Source of the DNA: Sinohyriopsis cumingii
Lineage: Eukaryota > Mollusca > Bivalvia > Unionida > Unionidae
Length of the DNA stretch: 64,000 nucleotides
NCBI GenBank assembly: GCA_028554795.2
Contig: CM068824.1
Coordinates: forward strand, 164,793,946 to 164,857,945
Direction: 5' to 3'
The notes below the pieces were generated by a model that worked only from the letters and a program-made list of their open reading frames with translations, did not search any database and was not told the DNA's origin. Positions within the stretch are counted from its first letter, which is position 1, and every line of letters starts with the position of its first letter. Below, one piece after another: positions 27,326 through 38,655 of the stretch. Made by a program: the position numbers and the translations under genes.

Positions 27326-27865
27326 TTATTTCTCCCCAGGCGGGAAGGTGCATCGGTTATCTTCTTGCTCGCACACCGCTTCCGCTGTCCGTGTTTCCCG
27401 TCGCTTTCTGGCTGGGAAACCTTCAAAGCCATGGAACCCGCTTAAAAATTCGGCGGCTTCAGTGAGGGTATTCACCGAATGTTGAGTGAAGGCAACGTTG
27501 AACCTTTTCTTAAGGATGCGACGTCCTGTGTGCGACTGCTGCGACGTGGGTTTTCTGTCCTTAATTGACCTCCAGGCTATAAATATAGTGGATTTGATAA
27601 AATCATGAGCTAACTTGATGTCAACTGGAGCCATTTGTAGTCCCAATACATTTAGTTGCTTTATGTCTGGGTCGCTTTCATCTTGTGCTGCTACTACCTC
27701 TGCTTCCTGTACGGTGACTTTGAAGGTTTTGTCCGGTGGTGGGTCTAACGGGACTTGTTGTGATAGCAGGATTTCTCTGATATCAGCTTGAATTTGTTCT
27801 GGTAATACCTGTTGCATTCTAGAAACTGCAATTGGAGTGCTTGTTCTAGAAGGGGTCCTGCTCAT
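27326..27865 (-). CDS. Transposon-associated hypothetical protein (179 aa)
   Basis: An open frame of 179 codons starting MSRTPSRTSTPIAVS. It has a helical region (LPEQIQADIREILLSQQ), a middle with FIKSTIFIAWRSIKDRK, and a basic to acidic C-terminus. It overlaps the upstream ORF (27,862-28,329) by ATGA-like spacing, suggesting a two-gene unit. It probably belongs to a LINE or other transposon (ORF1-like), because both neighbours are repeats. No family is recognised. Confidence 0.4.
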   Translation of the reverse strand: MSRTPSRTSTPIAVSRMQQVLPEQIQADIREILLSQQVPLDPPPDKTFKVTVQEAEVVAAQDESDPDIKQLNVLGLQMAPVDIKLAHDFIKSTIFIAWRSIKDRKPTSQQSHTGRRILKKRFNVAFTQHSVNTLTEAAEFLSGFHGFEGFPARKRRETRTAEAVCEQEDNRCTFPPGEK

Positions 27866-28329
27866 CGCTGTCGGAGGTGATTGTAGTGGTGGTGGTGGAG
27901 GATTAGAGGCAACGTTGGCAAATGTCTCTTTGTCGTTTTTTTTTTTTTTTTTTTTTTTTTTGCGGGGCTGGAGCCTGGTCCGCCTTCTCCTGGGCAGCCT
28001 GAGATTTTAGTCCTATCCCTTGTTGCTGGTAGTGGTGGTCTATCCGGCTGCTGTAGTTTATTCACTTGAGTGAGTGTAGTGGGTTGGGTGCTAGCTGGCT
28101 GGGTCTGCATATATGTATTACGCTCCCTCTGCTGATGCGTTCTTCCACCCCTACATTGTCTCCTGGGTCGAATATTTTGATTGTTGTTTGCGTCGTTATT
28201 TTCCCATATCAGTAGCAAAGTCATTCTATTCTTTTGTGCTCTGAGGCTCCAACCTGTTACACCTATTAGGCCAAGGCCCCTTAGTGCATTTAAGGCTTGG
28301 GCGGGAATGACATCCATCGCTATTTCCAT
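27862..28329 (-). CDS. ORF1-like hypothetical protein (155 aa)
   Basis: It starts MEIAMDVIPAQALNALRGLG, followed by GVTGWSLRAQKNRMTLLLIW, a compact hydrophobic/charged N-terminal domain. A Gln/Arg/Thr-rich linker and a long Lys run (encoded by the A-rich complement of a T23 tract) follow. The pattern suits a nucleic-acid-binding transposon ORF1, but this is inference. The poly-Lys and the tail after it may be artefacts of the homopolymer. Confidence 0.4.
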   Translation of the reverse strand: MEIAMDVIPAQALNALRGLGLIGVTGWSLRAQKNRMTLLLIWENNDANNNQNIRPRRQCRGGRTHQQRERNTYMQTQPASTQPTTLTQVNKLQQPDRPPLPATRDRTKISGCPGEGGPGSSPAKKKKKKKKTTKRHLPTLPLILHHHHYNHLRQR

Positions 28330-28344
28330 TATTAGTATGTCTTC

Positions 28345-28600
28345 TTGTTGTTGTTGTTGTTGATCTAGGGTTTAACGCCATTTTTCAGCACAAGATAGGC
28401 TATACATGGCGGCCAGTATAACTGGTGGAGGAAGAACCCTGGAAAACCCAGGGAAGAACGACCGACCCACGAGAAGCTACTGGCAGGCTTTCCCACGTAC
28501 CCACGCTAGCCGAGCCTTGGACTCGAACCCACGCAGACAGAGGTGAGATGGCAGTGATCCAGAACGGTGAGCGCTTTAGACCACTCGGCCACTCGGGGCC
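28345..28600 (-). mobile_element. tRNA-derived SINE, family 1
   Basis: Read on the minus strand it starts with a tRNA-like head (GGCCGAGTGGTCTAAAGCGCTCACC, box A-like, and GGGTTCGAGTCC, box B-like), then a body containing GGTCGGTCGTTCTTCCCTGGGTTTTCC and CTGAAAAATGGCGTTAAACCC, and ends in (CAA)n. The same sequence occurs at 51,668-51,907. Confidence 0.85.
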
Positions 28601-28604
28601 CCCA

Positions 28605-29040
28605 TGTCTTGTTGTGGATCCAGGTTGATGGTTCCGTCGAATTTTCAATTTAGATAATTATTGTTGCCAAAGATGGAAACGATAATATCCTGTGCTGTTT
28701 TGTTTTTCAATGTTAATTTAGAAGGAGAGAGATATAATGGGATTAAGAGAGTGTTAATTAGAGATTATTATTTTTTTTTATTTTTTAAAATATTAATTTT
28801 TTAATTATTTTTTTTTTCTTTCTAAATTTGAATATTATTTTTGGTTGGGGTTTTTCTAGATTTTTTGTTTGGGCGATTTCAATGAACCCATGTGAATTGG
28901 AGTGCTTTTCAATAAACCCATGTGAAGAGCAGTGTCCGTGTGATGTGAACGGCTGTGTCGGTCTGTGAACCCACGAGACCTAGTCGGCCGTCATAATTAT
29001 TTACCTGAGTTTGATATGGGTTTTGAATGATTATTTAATT
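28605..29040. other. Low-complexity A/T-rich spacer
   Basis: A long T/A-rich stretch and a short duplicated phrase (AATRAACCCATGTGAA twice near 28,880-28,925). No gene is visible. It may be the 3' region of the LINE that follows. Confidence 0.5.
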
Positions 29041-32000
29041 AAGCTTTTGATTATTGATTATATCTTATTTTTGAGTCCTGTTATTCCTAGAAATCTCAAT
29101 ATATTTTGAGTAGTTAAGTGCTTATTTGGATTAGATATATGTAGGAAGTATGGGTATTTATAGGGTGATTTGATTTCCTTTTGAGCTTTCTGGAAGTTGT
29201 TCTTTGCTTTCCTGTATTTTGTGCAATCATTGAATATATGGTTTAGATTGTCTGCAGTATGACAGTTATGACAGTTTATGTTTGCTGGTTTGGGGCTGAT
29301 ACATTTGCCAAAGCTCCCTGCTAGCCTAGTTTTTCCATTCATAATTCTGTTAATGAGTTTTTGGTCTACACTGGAACCCTTAGGTGGTCTGATTGATTGG
29401 TCAACTTCTGGTAGGAGAGTGTATAGTTTCCTTCCTTTGGTGGAGGTATTCCAGTGTTCCTGCCATTTTTGGTTTATATAGTTCACAGCGAAGCTCTGTG
29501 CTTCGGTTTTGCTATATTTGAATGGGATAGCCCTGGGGTCTCCTAATTTTTTTTTTTTTTTTTTCGATTTTGTCGGCTTGTTCGTGTCCAGGGATCCCTA
29601 TATGCGATGGTATCCACATGAAGTCAACTATCTGATTTCATGTGGATAGTTCTTTGAGCATACCAAAGTCCCAGTCAAGGAAATGCTCTCTGGTCCTAGT
29701 GTGGCGAGTTTTGATTGATGTGATTACACTGAGAGAGTCGCTTATAATGACCGTATTTGTTATGTTATTATCTTTTATTCATTTGAGCGCATCAATGATT
29801 GCCCAGAATTCAGTAGTGAAGATTGAGCAATAATCTGACAGTCGGGATCCCATTTGAATGTTGTATTCTGGGATAACTATTGCAGCCGCCGTTCTTGGTG
29901 GTTCAGCTGTTTTGGATCCGTCGGTATAGACTTTAGTGAATCCTTCATATGACAGTTGGATGTCATTTGCTATTATTGTTGTAAGTTTGTTTTCTTGTTC
30001 ATGTTTCTTCCCGTATTCAGTGGCCATGGTGTTGAACCTCGTGGTAGTTTGCATTCAGGGGGTTAGGTTGTGTGGTTTTACGTATTCTTCTTGTTGCTCA
30101 GGAATATGTATTTTCTCCCTAAGCTCCAGGGCGAGTTTGCCGCCTGGGATATTTGGTACTAGTTTGTTTTTAAATGTGATGTTACATTTATTAATTGCGA
30201 TTTTGGTAATATGAGTGTTGGGGTGGTTATTTAGCCTAATTGTGTACCTGATTATCATTTCTTGCCTTCTCAGGTATAATGGTAATTCCCCAGTTAGGAT
30301 CTTGAGCTTGTCAAGGGAGGTCGACGGGAGTGCTCCGGTGCACACTAGTAATGCTTTACGTTGTATTGTGTCCAGCTTTTGTAACCATGTTAGTTTAGCA
30401 GAGTTATAGACTTGGCAGCCGTAGTCCAGTTTTGATCTAACTAATGACTTGTATATCTTGAATAGAGTGTCCTGGTTTGTTCCCCAAGATGTTCCTTTCA
30501 GGTTTCGTAATAAGTTTAGATCATTATTACAGTTTTTAATTATGTATTATATGTGTTGTTTCCAAGTTAGGTGATTATCAAAATACATGCCTAGGAATTT
30601 GGCCACTTTAACATATTTAATTAATTTTCCCTGGATATATAAGTTTGGGTATACTAGTTTATAGCTGCGTTTTGGGGAGAAGATTATTGCTACTGTTTTT
30701 TCATGTGAGATTTTGAACCCCCAGTTGTCTGCTCATTTCCCTATGTTATCTATACTAAGTTGTAATTCTTTTTAACTGGTTTACTAGCGAGGTTTCCGGC
30801 TCTCGAGATACCGCTATCGTCGGCAAATTGAGATAGACTGAGTTTGTTGGAGGCCAGGTTATGGTCTAGGTCGTTTATCATTAAGTTGAAGAGTATTGGG
30901 CTGAGTACACTCCCTTGAGGGGTGCTTTCTAGGGCAAATTCGTCTGAGAGGATATTTTCTACTCTTGCTATGATTTTGAGACCTGTTAGGAAGTTATTTA
31001 TCCATTTAAAAAGTCGCCCCGTTATTCCGAAGCGTTTAAGTTTAGCAATCAGACCTTTGGTCCAGATCATGTCAAAGGCTTTTTCTAAGTCGAGAAAAAC
31101 TGCTATAAGGTTTTTTATATGTTTTCCTTGTTGAGTTGAATGCTATTTTTATATCCGCTTCTAGTCGGAATAATTGGTCATTGGTGGAGCGTTTGTTTCG
31201 AAAGCAACATTGGTTTTCAGATAGTAAGGAGTTGCTTTCGAGGTGGTGTTTCAGTCTGTTTGATATTATGGTTTCCATTAGTTAACATACATTGTTTGTG
31301 AGGGAAATTGGTCTGTATGAGTTGCTATCTTTGGGGTCTTTTCCTGGTTTGGGGATGGGAATTACTATGGCTTGCTTCCAACATTGTGGTAGTTGTCCTG
31401 TGTCCCAGATTCTATTTAGTAATTTAAGGATTGCTTTGGTAATATTATTGGGTAAATTTTTGTATATTTTATAACCTATTTGATCCTTGCATGGGGATGT
31501 TTCTTTTTTGGAAGCAAGTGCTTTGTTCAATTTGCTCAGTGTGATCTCACAGTTAAAGTCCGAATCGGGATTTCCTAGGTCTTGGAAAAATTGAGTATGT
31601 GTTAGCTCTGTCTTTTGCCTATGGTCTTGGAAATTTTTGGAATAGTTGATATTGCTACTCATATCTGAGAAATGTTTTGCTAGTATGTTTGCCTTGTCTT
31701 TATTGGTAGTAGTGCCTTTAAGTTTGGGGGTTGTATATGTTGTTTTTCCCCTAATTTTGTCCCAGACTTGCGTTGAATTTAGGTTAAGTTTAGAGCAGAA
31801 GGCTTGCCATGTGTTATCTTTTGCTGTTTTGATTGTATTCTTTAGTAATTTGTCTTTTTCTTTATAGTTAAGGTAGTCTAATGAGGTTTTAGTTTTTGGA
31901 ACTTATTTAGAGCTTTCTTTTTGGCCTTATGCTCTGTTGTGCATAGTTCATTCCACCATGATACTTTTTGCTTTTGTTGGTTGTTGTTTGTTACTTGTTA

Positions 32001-32900
32001 CTTTTGGGATACTTTGGGATTAATTGCTTTTAAAATGGTAGTTATTATATTGTCATGATGGTTGTTAATATTTGGATGTTCTATGTTGTCAGTATTTATT
32101 TGATCTAGCAGGATTTGGAAATGATCCCAGTTAGCTTGACTATATTTCCATATGGGTAGGGTTTCAATGGATATGTGTTGGGTTTTTATTTGAATAGTGA
32201 TAATGACTGGGAAGTGATCTCTTCCTAGTGAATTTTCTTGATCTACACCCCAGTCAAATGATTTGCCCTAATTTAGGGGTGCTTATGGTAAGATCTATGG
32301 CCGAGAGGGACCCATTCTCAGGATTTAGTCTAGTTTTGGATCCGTCGTTAAGGATGACTAGATTGTGATTGATTATCCACTCTTCGATGTTTTTCCCCCT
32401 TATATCATTCTTATTCTCTCCCCATAATTCATTGTGGGCATTGAAGTCCCCACTGATGATTAAGTTGTTGGTTTTAGCTTTGGTAATTTGACGGTAGATG
32501 TTTGGGCTAATTGTAGAGTTATTGCCCCCCTGGATCATAGAGATTAATAATTTGGATATCTGTGTTACGTGTGCTTACCATTATTGTTTGATGTTCGATG
32601 TTGTTTATATTGTTTGTGGTAATTGGAGCTGGTAATGTTTCAACATATGTTATTGTGTCGATAGTAAAAATTGCTAGACCTCCTCCCTTTTGTCCATTGT
32701 GGCGGTGTTTAAAAATTCCAGGCGAGTATCCTATTATTTTGGGTAATTTTGTTTGTTTGTTGGTAAGGTGTATTTCCTGGATACATATTATATCTGGTTT
32801 ATTGGTTGCCTGATTGATGTTTTGTTGTAATTCGGGGAGGTTTTTGAATAATCCTCTACTATTCCATTGCCAGATGGTTAGTTTGTCTTTAGTTGTGTTA
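29041..32900 (-). mobile_element. Non-LTR retrotransposon (I/Jockey-type, with RNase H), decayed
   Basis: Read right to left on the minus strand: endonuclease start near 32,880 (PDIICIQEIHLTNK), endonuclease middle (GDFNAHNELWG, 32,254-32,538), reverse transcriptase segments (SYRPISLTN; TPQGSVLSPILFNL; FADDSGI at 30,750-31,662), RNase H (VYTDGSKT at about 29,930) and a terminal CCHC-type finger (CHNCHTADNLNHIFNDC at about 29,230). The frame is broken many times by stops and shifts. The presence of a C-terminal RNase H points to the I/Ingi/Nimb side of the Jockey group. Confidence 0.85.
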
Positions 32901-32929
32901 TTACTTACTTACTTAGTTGGATTAAAGCG

Positions 32930-33030
32930 ATTTTCGCTCCAATGGAACATGTATCACTGTTTAATGCACGCACAGCATGCTATTTAATTACTCCTGGGGG
33001 AAGGAAGGAGAGCCACATCCCAGAGGCTTT
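32930..33030. repeat. Linker block shared with 26.5 kb
   Basis: GTATCACTGTTTAATG ... TTAATTACTCCTGGGGGAAGGAA matches 26,555-26,632 in the same orientation. It lies between the two LINE fragments. Confidence 0.6.
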
Positions 33031-33049
33031 TTTATATTGGGTATGTTTA

Positions 33050-36000
33050 TTCCTTTTATATTTTCATCTTTTTGTACTGCTAATTGAATTACTTCAATAC
33101 CAAGTACATATAACAACATAGACATAGGACAGCCCTGTCTTACTCATCTGCTGATTGGAAAGGGTTTTATTCTAGCCCCATTAGTTTGTACAATAGACTC
33201 AATGTTGTTGTATAATGTTATAACCCACTGTATGAAAACTGGTCCAAATCCATATTTTTGAAGTATGTGTATTATAAAATTGATTTCTACCCTGCCGAAT
33301 GCTTTCTCTCGATCAAAGAGAATTAATGTACCTGACAGATCATTTGACTCCTGTATTCTATTATGGTTTTAATAGATAAAATTTTATTTTGAATATTCCT
33401 ACCCTTTTCTCCGCATGTTTGATTTGTATTATCAAGTTCTTCTAGAGGCGCTTTTAATCTATTTGCTAATATTTGACTTAAAATTTTGTAATCAAGGTTC
33501 AATAAGGATATTGGGCGCCAGTTTTTCAAGTCTGTTATTTCACCCTTGCTTTTATATATTAAGATTATTTTCCTAGTTTTCGTACTTTTTTTCTCTTAAT
33601 TATGTTATTATGTAATGATTTTAGTAGTGGTGTTATTGAATCTTTGAATTTCTTATAAAATTCAGCTGTTAGGCCATCACGACCTGAAGATTTATCTTTG
33701 TTGAGTTCATCAATTGCTTTTTTATTTCATTCTTTGAAATTATGTCATCACATTCAGTTTTATTAATTTCACTTAATTTTGGGAATTGTAAATTTTTTGT
33801 ATAATTTGTTATTGTTTCTTCAGGAATATTTTGTGACGTATAAACTTTAGCATAAAAATATCTTATATACTCTAAAATTGCTTCTTTTCCTTCTATTTCC
33901 TGATCATTATCTTTTAACTGAGTTATGTTTCTTTGTATTCCTCTCCTAATTTCTTCTCTTTTATATATACCTTTTCCTATATTATATATATTTTGAAAGA
34001 GACCTCTCTTATGTTGTCTTCTTTAGTTCTAATTTCATTTTTTCCTTCAATATTTTTTTTTTTTTTTTGCTTTGTTCTTCCTGTACTGTTATCATTTATT
34101 ATTTTCATACACTCTGTCTCAATAATTTTATAATTTTCTGCTTGCATTCTTGGGTATTTTTGACTGATTCTTTTGTATTCTTGTTTGATCTGTTCCCACA
34201 GATCCTTTTAAATTGTTAGAAAAGTTATTGATTTCTTCTTGATATTCTGGTAAACTTAGTATCGAGTTGTTTAATTTCTAGTGATTCTTTCCCCATTTGG
34301 TTGAGGATATTTTAATTTCAAGCGTTATGGCTTTATGATCAGATATTTTTTCTTCTAAAATTTTACTATTTTCAATACAATTTTGTAGATTTTTTGTTAC
34401 AAATGAGTGGTCTATTCTTGAAGCTGTCAATTCTGTCATATATGTGTATCCTATTTTAGTTGGGTGCAAGAATCTGTACGTGTCTATTAAATTGTGATTT
34501 TGTATAATACCTTTCATTATTAGTGTACATTCTTTATCCCATCTGGTGATACATTGTTTTCTATCAAGGTCACTAGTTATTGTGTTAAAGTCTCCAATTA
34601 TTATTAAGTTATCTAGATTGAATGCATGTATATAATTAGACAATCTGTCAAGAAATGCCCTTTTATGTTTGTATTTGGGGGTGACATAAACATTAATAAT
34701 ATTTGTTTTATTTGTGTAGATATGTCTGACTCGACCTCTGCATTCAATTGGTACTTGCGTTAATTTCTAATCGTTTTGTAGTGTTTTGTTATTGATAATT
34801 CTTCCAACTCCTGAAAACGGGTTATTTGGATCTTTGTCTATAATACATATTGCATTGAGTTGTTCTTCTATGTGTTGTATTATTTTTTGTTTTATGTTAT
34901 GTATTTCCTGTATACAGATGATATCATAAGATTTAATTATTTGAATTAAAGATTTTGATTTTTCAAAATCAAGACAATTTACATTATTTGGCATGATTTT
35001 TAATTTTTCCTGTTTGTCCATTTTTTAATTTTTTTTAGTTTACATCATTTTAATTTAAATATTATTTATTTGTACTGTCTATCTGTATGGTTAAACACTA
35101 TTGTGTTTTTTCTTATGTGGATTCATTTTGGTGAGTGCTGTTGTTTTTTCCACTTGTTTTGCTGTCCGTTTTGGGCTTTGCTTTTTTCCTGCATTTGGTT
35201 TGGTCATTTTATCTGAGGCATTTTTGTCGATTGTTTGGATTGGTGTAGCAGAGTGGGTGTCCTGGGGTACTTTGTTCTTGCTGCTTTGTAATGTGGCTTT
35301 CTTGGTTGTTTCTTTTTGCAAACTAGGAATAAGTTGTGGGATTTGTGTGATCTCTTTTAGCATTTCTTTAATATTTTTAGTTCCAGGTGATTCATTTTGC
35401 TTTTTTGTTTTTAGGGTTTCTTTTTTTGTGATGCAATTTTGCCTTTGTTGTCTTTTTTCCTAACTTTTTTTGTTGTTGCTGTTGTTTTGGGGTGTTTGTT
35501 TCCTCACTTTCAGATGTCTGCTCTCTTTCATTTTGTGTCTGTTCATTAAGGTGTGTTGTTGTCATTTGTTGTGTTTCTTCTGTATTCTGTACTGTTTCTA
35601 TCCTCTTTTCTTTTTTAGGCTGTTCATCTGGTGATGTTATTGTCATTGTTTCTCCAGCAGTGTGTGGCAGTGTTGTTTCTTGTGTTGTTGTTATTACTGA
35701 TGTTGTTTGTGTCAAGTCCTATTGTTGAGTATCTATTTCCTGTGGTATTGGATTTTCATCCAAAAACATGTCCTCTATGTTTTCTGGTTCTATGTTTTGT
35801 GTTGTTTTGTTGTGGCTGTTGTTTGGGTCGTTTGCATTTCCCATGTTCTATGGCCCATTGCGCCGCATTTTCCACAAGCCCTGGACATTTGGCAGTCATA
35901 ATACCATGTTTGCACCAAAATGACATACATTTTAAATATTTCTGGTATTTTGGGAGCATCTTTAGCTTCTACCTTAACCACTATCTTGCCATTGTATAGT

Positions 36001-36285
36001 CCTGGGAAGGTTTTATATGAGTCTCTTCTTATCCCTATGGGTTTTATTCCTGTTCTTTTATGTAAACCCTCTTGGAATACTTCCAAGAGGATCTCCTTAG
36101 GAAATTTGGAGACAAATATCTCCGTAAATTTCTTATCCATCAATCTTGTGATTGGAGGTGGTGATGACAACCTAGCCACCTTGTCTCCTATGTTGTAAAA
36201 TGTTTCCAGATTTGTGGAATTAATTCCTCTAGCAGCCAATGCCGCTAAAATTGCCACGTCATGTTGACATGATTTATCCAACAAT
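33050..36285 (-). mobile_element. L1/Tx1-like non-LTR retrotransposon, 3'-truncated and decayed
   Basis: On the minus strand, ORF1 remnants come first: 35,790-36,284 encodes a 164-aa piece with a CCHC knuckle-like CGKCGAMGH, followed by Lys/Thr/Gln-rich pieces (35,091-35,715). ORF2 starts near 35,021 (IICIQEIHNIKQK), continues with endonuclease GDFNTI, SRIDHSFV and SDHKAI (34,278-34,643), and reaches the reverse transcriptase (NWRPISLLNLDYKILSQILA at about 33,490; RQGCPMSMLLY at about 33,140). It ends before the FADD motif, so the 3' part is missing. The NWRPISLLN...LANRLK form is typical of the L1/Tx1 side. Confidence 0.85.
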
Positions 36286-36286
36286 T

Positions 36287-36287
<1 letters not shown>

Positions 36288-36326
<39 letters not shown>
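36288..36326. repeat. (TG)n microsatellite
   Basis: About 19 TG units at the 5' end of the L1/Tx1-like element and next to the start of Polinton copy B. Confidence 0.95.
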
Positions 36327-36328
<2 letters not shown>

Positions 36329-36833
36329 CGAGAGAGATTTAGAAGTTACCCAGTTACCCTCCTTTGTTTCTTCTCTCTATCCACACAGGTACTTCTTTAC
36401 CTCTAGTGTCTTCACAGACAGTCACTGCAGTTCAAGACAGAAGATGAAAGCTGAATAGGCGCGAAATTTCAAAATTCCCTCTGATTACAATAACGGCACT
36501 TCGTCCACAGCTTGTGACGAAAACAGGTAGACGACTCTACTATGTTGACACCTCTTAGTCTCATCCCAACACATTTCATTGGTTAAGACTTTGAAGTGAC
36601 TCCCTGGTTTTCTAATGATGTTTTACGTTAGTCCACATCTTGTGACGAGAATAGGTAAATAGAATGAGGTGAGCCGCAGGTTTTTATAGTGGAAGAGCGG
36701 ATCGAAACGGATTGATTTCTTTCACCAATGCAAACACGTGTTACAAAATTCAGTCACATCGCAGAGTCTGTCTTCCAATCAGAAGAGAGCTACCTGTGAC
36801 GTTACGTTAATCGATGTGACATTGCTGGAACAT

Positions 36834-37150
36834 GTGTGTTTGATTTGGATTTTTAATGTAGCTTTTAAAAAAATTCAGTCATATCGCTACGATGTCTGCG
36901 TGTGACAGTTTATAGTGATGTCTAGAACTGGGGTATCAAGCCGCAGAAATGTAGCATGATGTCCCACCAAGTCACATTATTCTGACACCAGTCCGACCAG
37001 TCCTAACACTAACTTCTTGATGCTGAGCGCCAAGTGAGGCAGCTGTAAGTACCATTTTTGTATGTCTTTGGTACGACTCAACCGGGGATCGAACCCACGA
37101 CCTCTTGCATCCGAGGCGGACGCTCTAACCACTGGGCCATCAGAGCGGTT
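36834..37150 (-). mobile_element. tRNA-derived SINE, family 2, copy 1
   Basis: Minus-strand head CCGCTCTGATGGCCCAGTGG followed by TTAGAGCGTCCGCCTCGG (box A region) and GGTTCGATCCCC (box B) is tRNA-like. The body (ACTAACTTCTTGATGCTGAG; GATGTCCCACCAAGTCAC) is repeated at 45,346-45,663. It is inserted in the promoter part of copy B. Confidence 0.8.
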
Positions 37151-37254
37151 TGTTGTAACACAACAGAAACTACAAAGACGATGAATTACAGTGCACAGGC
37201 CGTGGAGACGAGGAGTGATGCATATCAGCGGATACCAGACCAGCCACGGTGATA

Positions 37255-37790
37255 CTTCCAGAAGAAAACTATTTTAAATAAGATTTAGTGGATTTTCTGT
37301 TTTCTTCTCAAGAATTTGTTCCGGTACCAGTGCCTTCGCGGCCTTCTCCTTCCTTGCCGCATGTCGAGAATTTATGACAGTGACAGAAAGAAGTATTGGA
37401 GAAATTTTTGCAACTGCAGAAAGAAGTAGAACAAGCCTTTTTCATTCAATAGCAACAGCGAGAAGAAAAGGCAAGTAGAGAATAAGTGGAAGAAGAAGCG
37501 GAGAAGAAACAAAGTCATGGGGAGAAGGAGGACGGTAAAAGTCAAACGGTCATGCTACTCTTAAACATTTTGGTAGAGTTAACGAGTCTGAAATAAATGT
37601 ATCAGACTTCTTTAATATGACCCAAGAGAAAAAGACCTTCCCGAACCAAATATTCGAACCCCGTCAACACACCCACTACTCATGAGATACCAAAACTAGT
37701 CATCTCTATCAAATCATTGACAGGCCAAGAAGTAGACCTTGGCCGTGCCAAAGGTATAATGCAGTTAAAGCTCATTTCCTTCCGTTCCTA
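37255..37790 (+). pseudogene. Coiled-coil protein remnant of copy B
   Basis: The DNA matches the copy A gene at 24,465-25,038 (AGTCTGAAATAAATGTATCAGACTTCTTTA; CTTGGCCGTGCCAAAGG) but frames are broken by several stops and indels. It is followed by a T/A-rich linker and a decayed histone-type stem-loop. Confidence 0.6.
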
Positions 37791-37835
37791 ATTTAAAAAA
37801 ACAAAAACAAAAACAAAAACAACCAAACATTCAAC

Positions 37836-37874
37836 TGTCCTTATCAGGGCCGCCCACAACTCTCATAAAGAGTG
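37836..37874 (+). promoter_or_regulatory. Decayed histone-type stem-loop and purine element, copy B
   Basis: TGTCCT-TATC-AGGGCC (37,836-37,851) keeps the loop form and 3' arm; two stem pairs are mutated or wobble. GCCCACA follows, then CTCATAAAGAGTG at the expected distance. The 5' side is A-rich (repeated AAACAAAAAC), as in histone 3' ends. Confidence 0.45.
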
Positions 37875-38079
37875 TCTACTCAAAATTTTCCAAAATCAAG
37901 TAGAATTTAAATCCCTTTTTATCCATTATGTACGTGTGTGCGTGTAGGTCTTTATTATTATTATTATTAACAAAGAAAGAGACACGTTTTACTTTCTGGT
38001 CTATTCTCGTAGAAGTAACAATAAAAATTCACAATACATCACTTAAAAAGTTCATTGGATTCTTTTCTTTTCACTCTCC

Positions 38080-38518
38080 GTTTTAATTTCTTCACTGTCA
38101 CAGGTTTTTCCTCCTCTACTTACTAAATTTAATATCGTCTTCTTTTCTTCTCTTTCTTGACGGTTATGGGTTCTTCCTTTTCGAAGGGTACCTCTTCTTA
38201 TTCGGAACCCCTCTCTTACTTCTGCTTCTCTTGTTTCTTGGATCGGTTCTCTTTCTTCTTAGGGCGGTCTGAAGACCAATGTCATTTCTCCTGACAATGA
38301 TAACATGTATCTTGACCTTTGTCGCTCTTGACGCCTGTCTTACTTTGACGTTGTGGACATTATAAAGACCAATGACCTTTCTTCTGACAGATATATCAAG
38401 TGTCTCGACTTTTATCTCGAAAGGATTGGGAGCAGTCCGACGGCTTCTCTGAAGAAATCCTTAGTATGACGCCTCTCAAAGCTTTGATCAAAAGTTCGAT
38501 CTGTGTTGGCTCTTCCAT
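38080..38518 (-). pseudogene. Zinc-knuckle protein remnant of copy B
   Basis: It starts MEEPTQIELLIKALRGVILR, the counterpart of the copy A protein, and keeps the RDKS linkers. Both knuckles are damaged by frameshifts and Cys loss (for example TGTCAGAAGAAAGG and TGTCAGGAGAAATG remain as DNA). It lies divergent to the polymerase gene, as in copy A, so the gene arrangement is ancestral. Confidence 0.65.
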
Positions 38519-38655
38519 CTTCTTGAAGGATTCAGGGTGAAATGAATACTCTGAGGGAAGACACTCACCCTATATATAAGGAAGACACGAACCCTACATA
38601 TGTATAGGGGGACCATGGCGTTTAAAATTTAGTCATTTGACATTTTGCAACCAAG

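Noticed and set aside
37080..37150. tRNA gene (minus strand)
   Set aside because: Box A and B are present but the sequence is part of a repeated SINE and has no clean cloverleaf.
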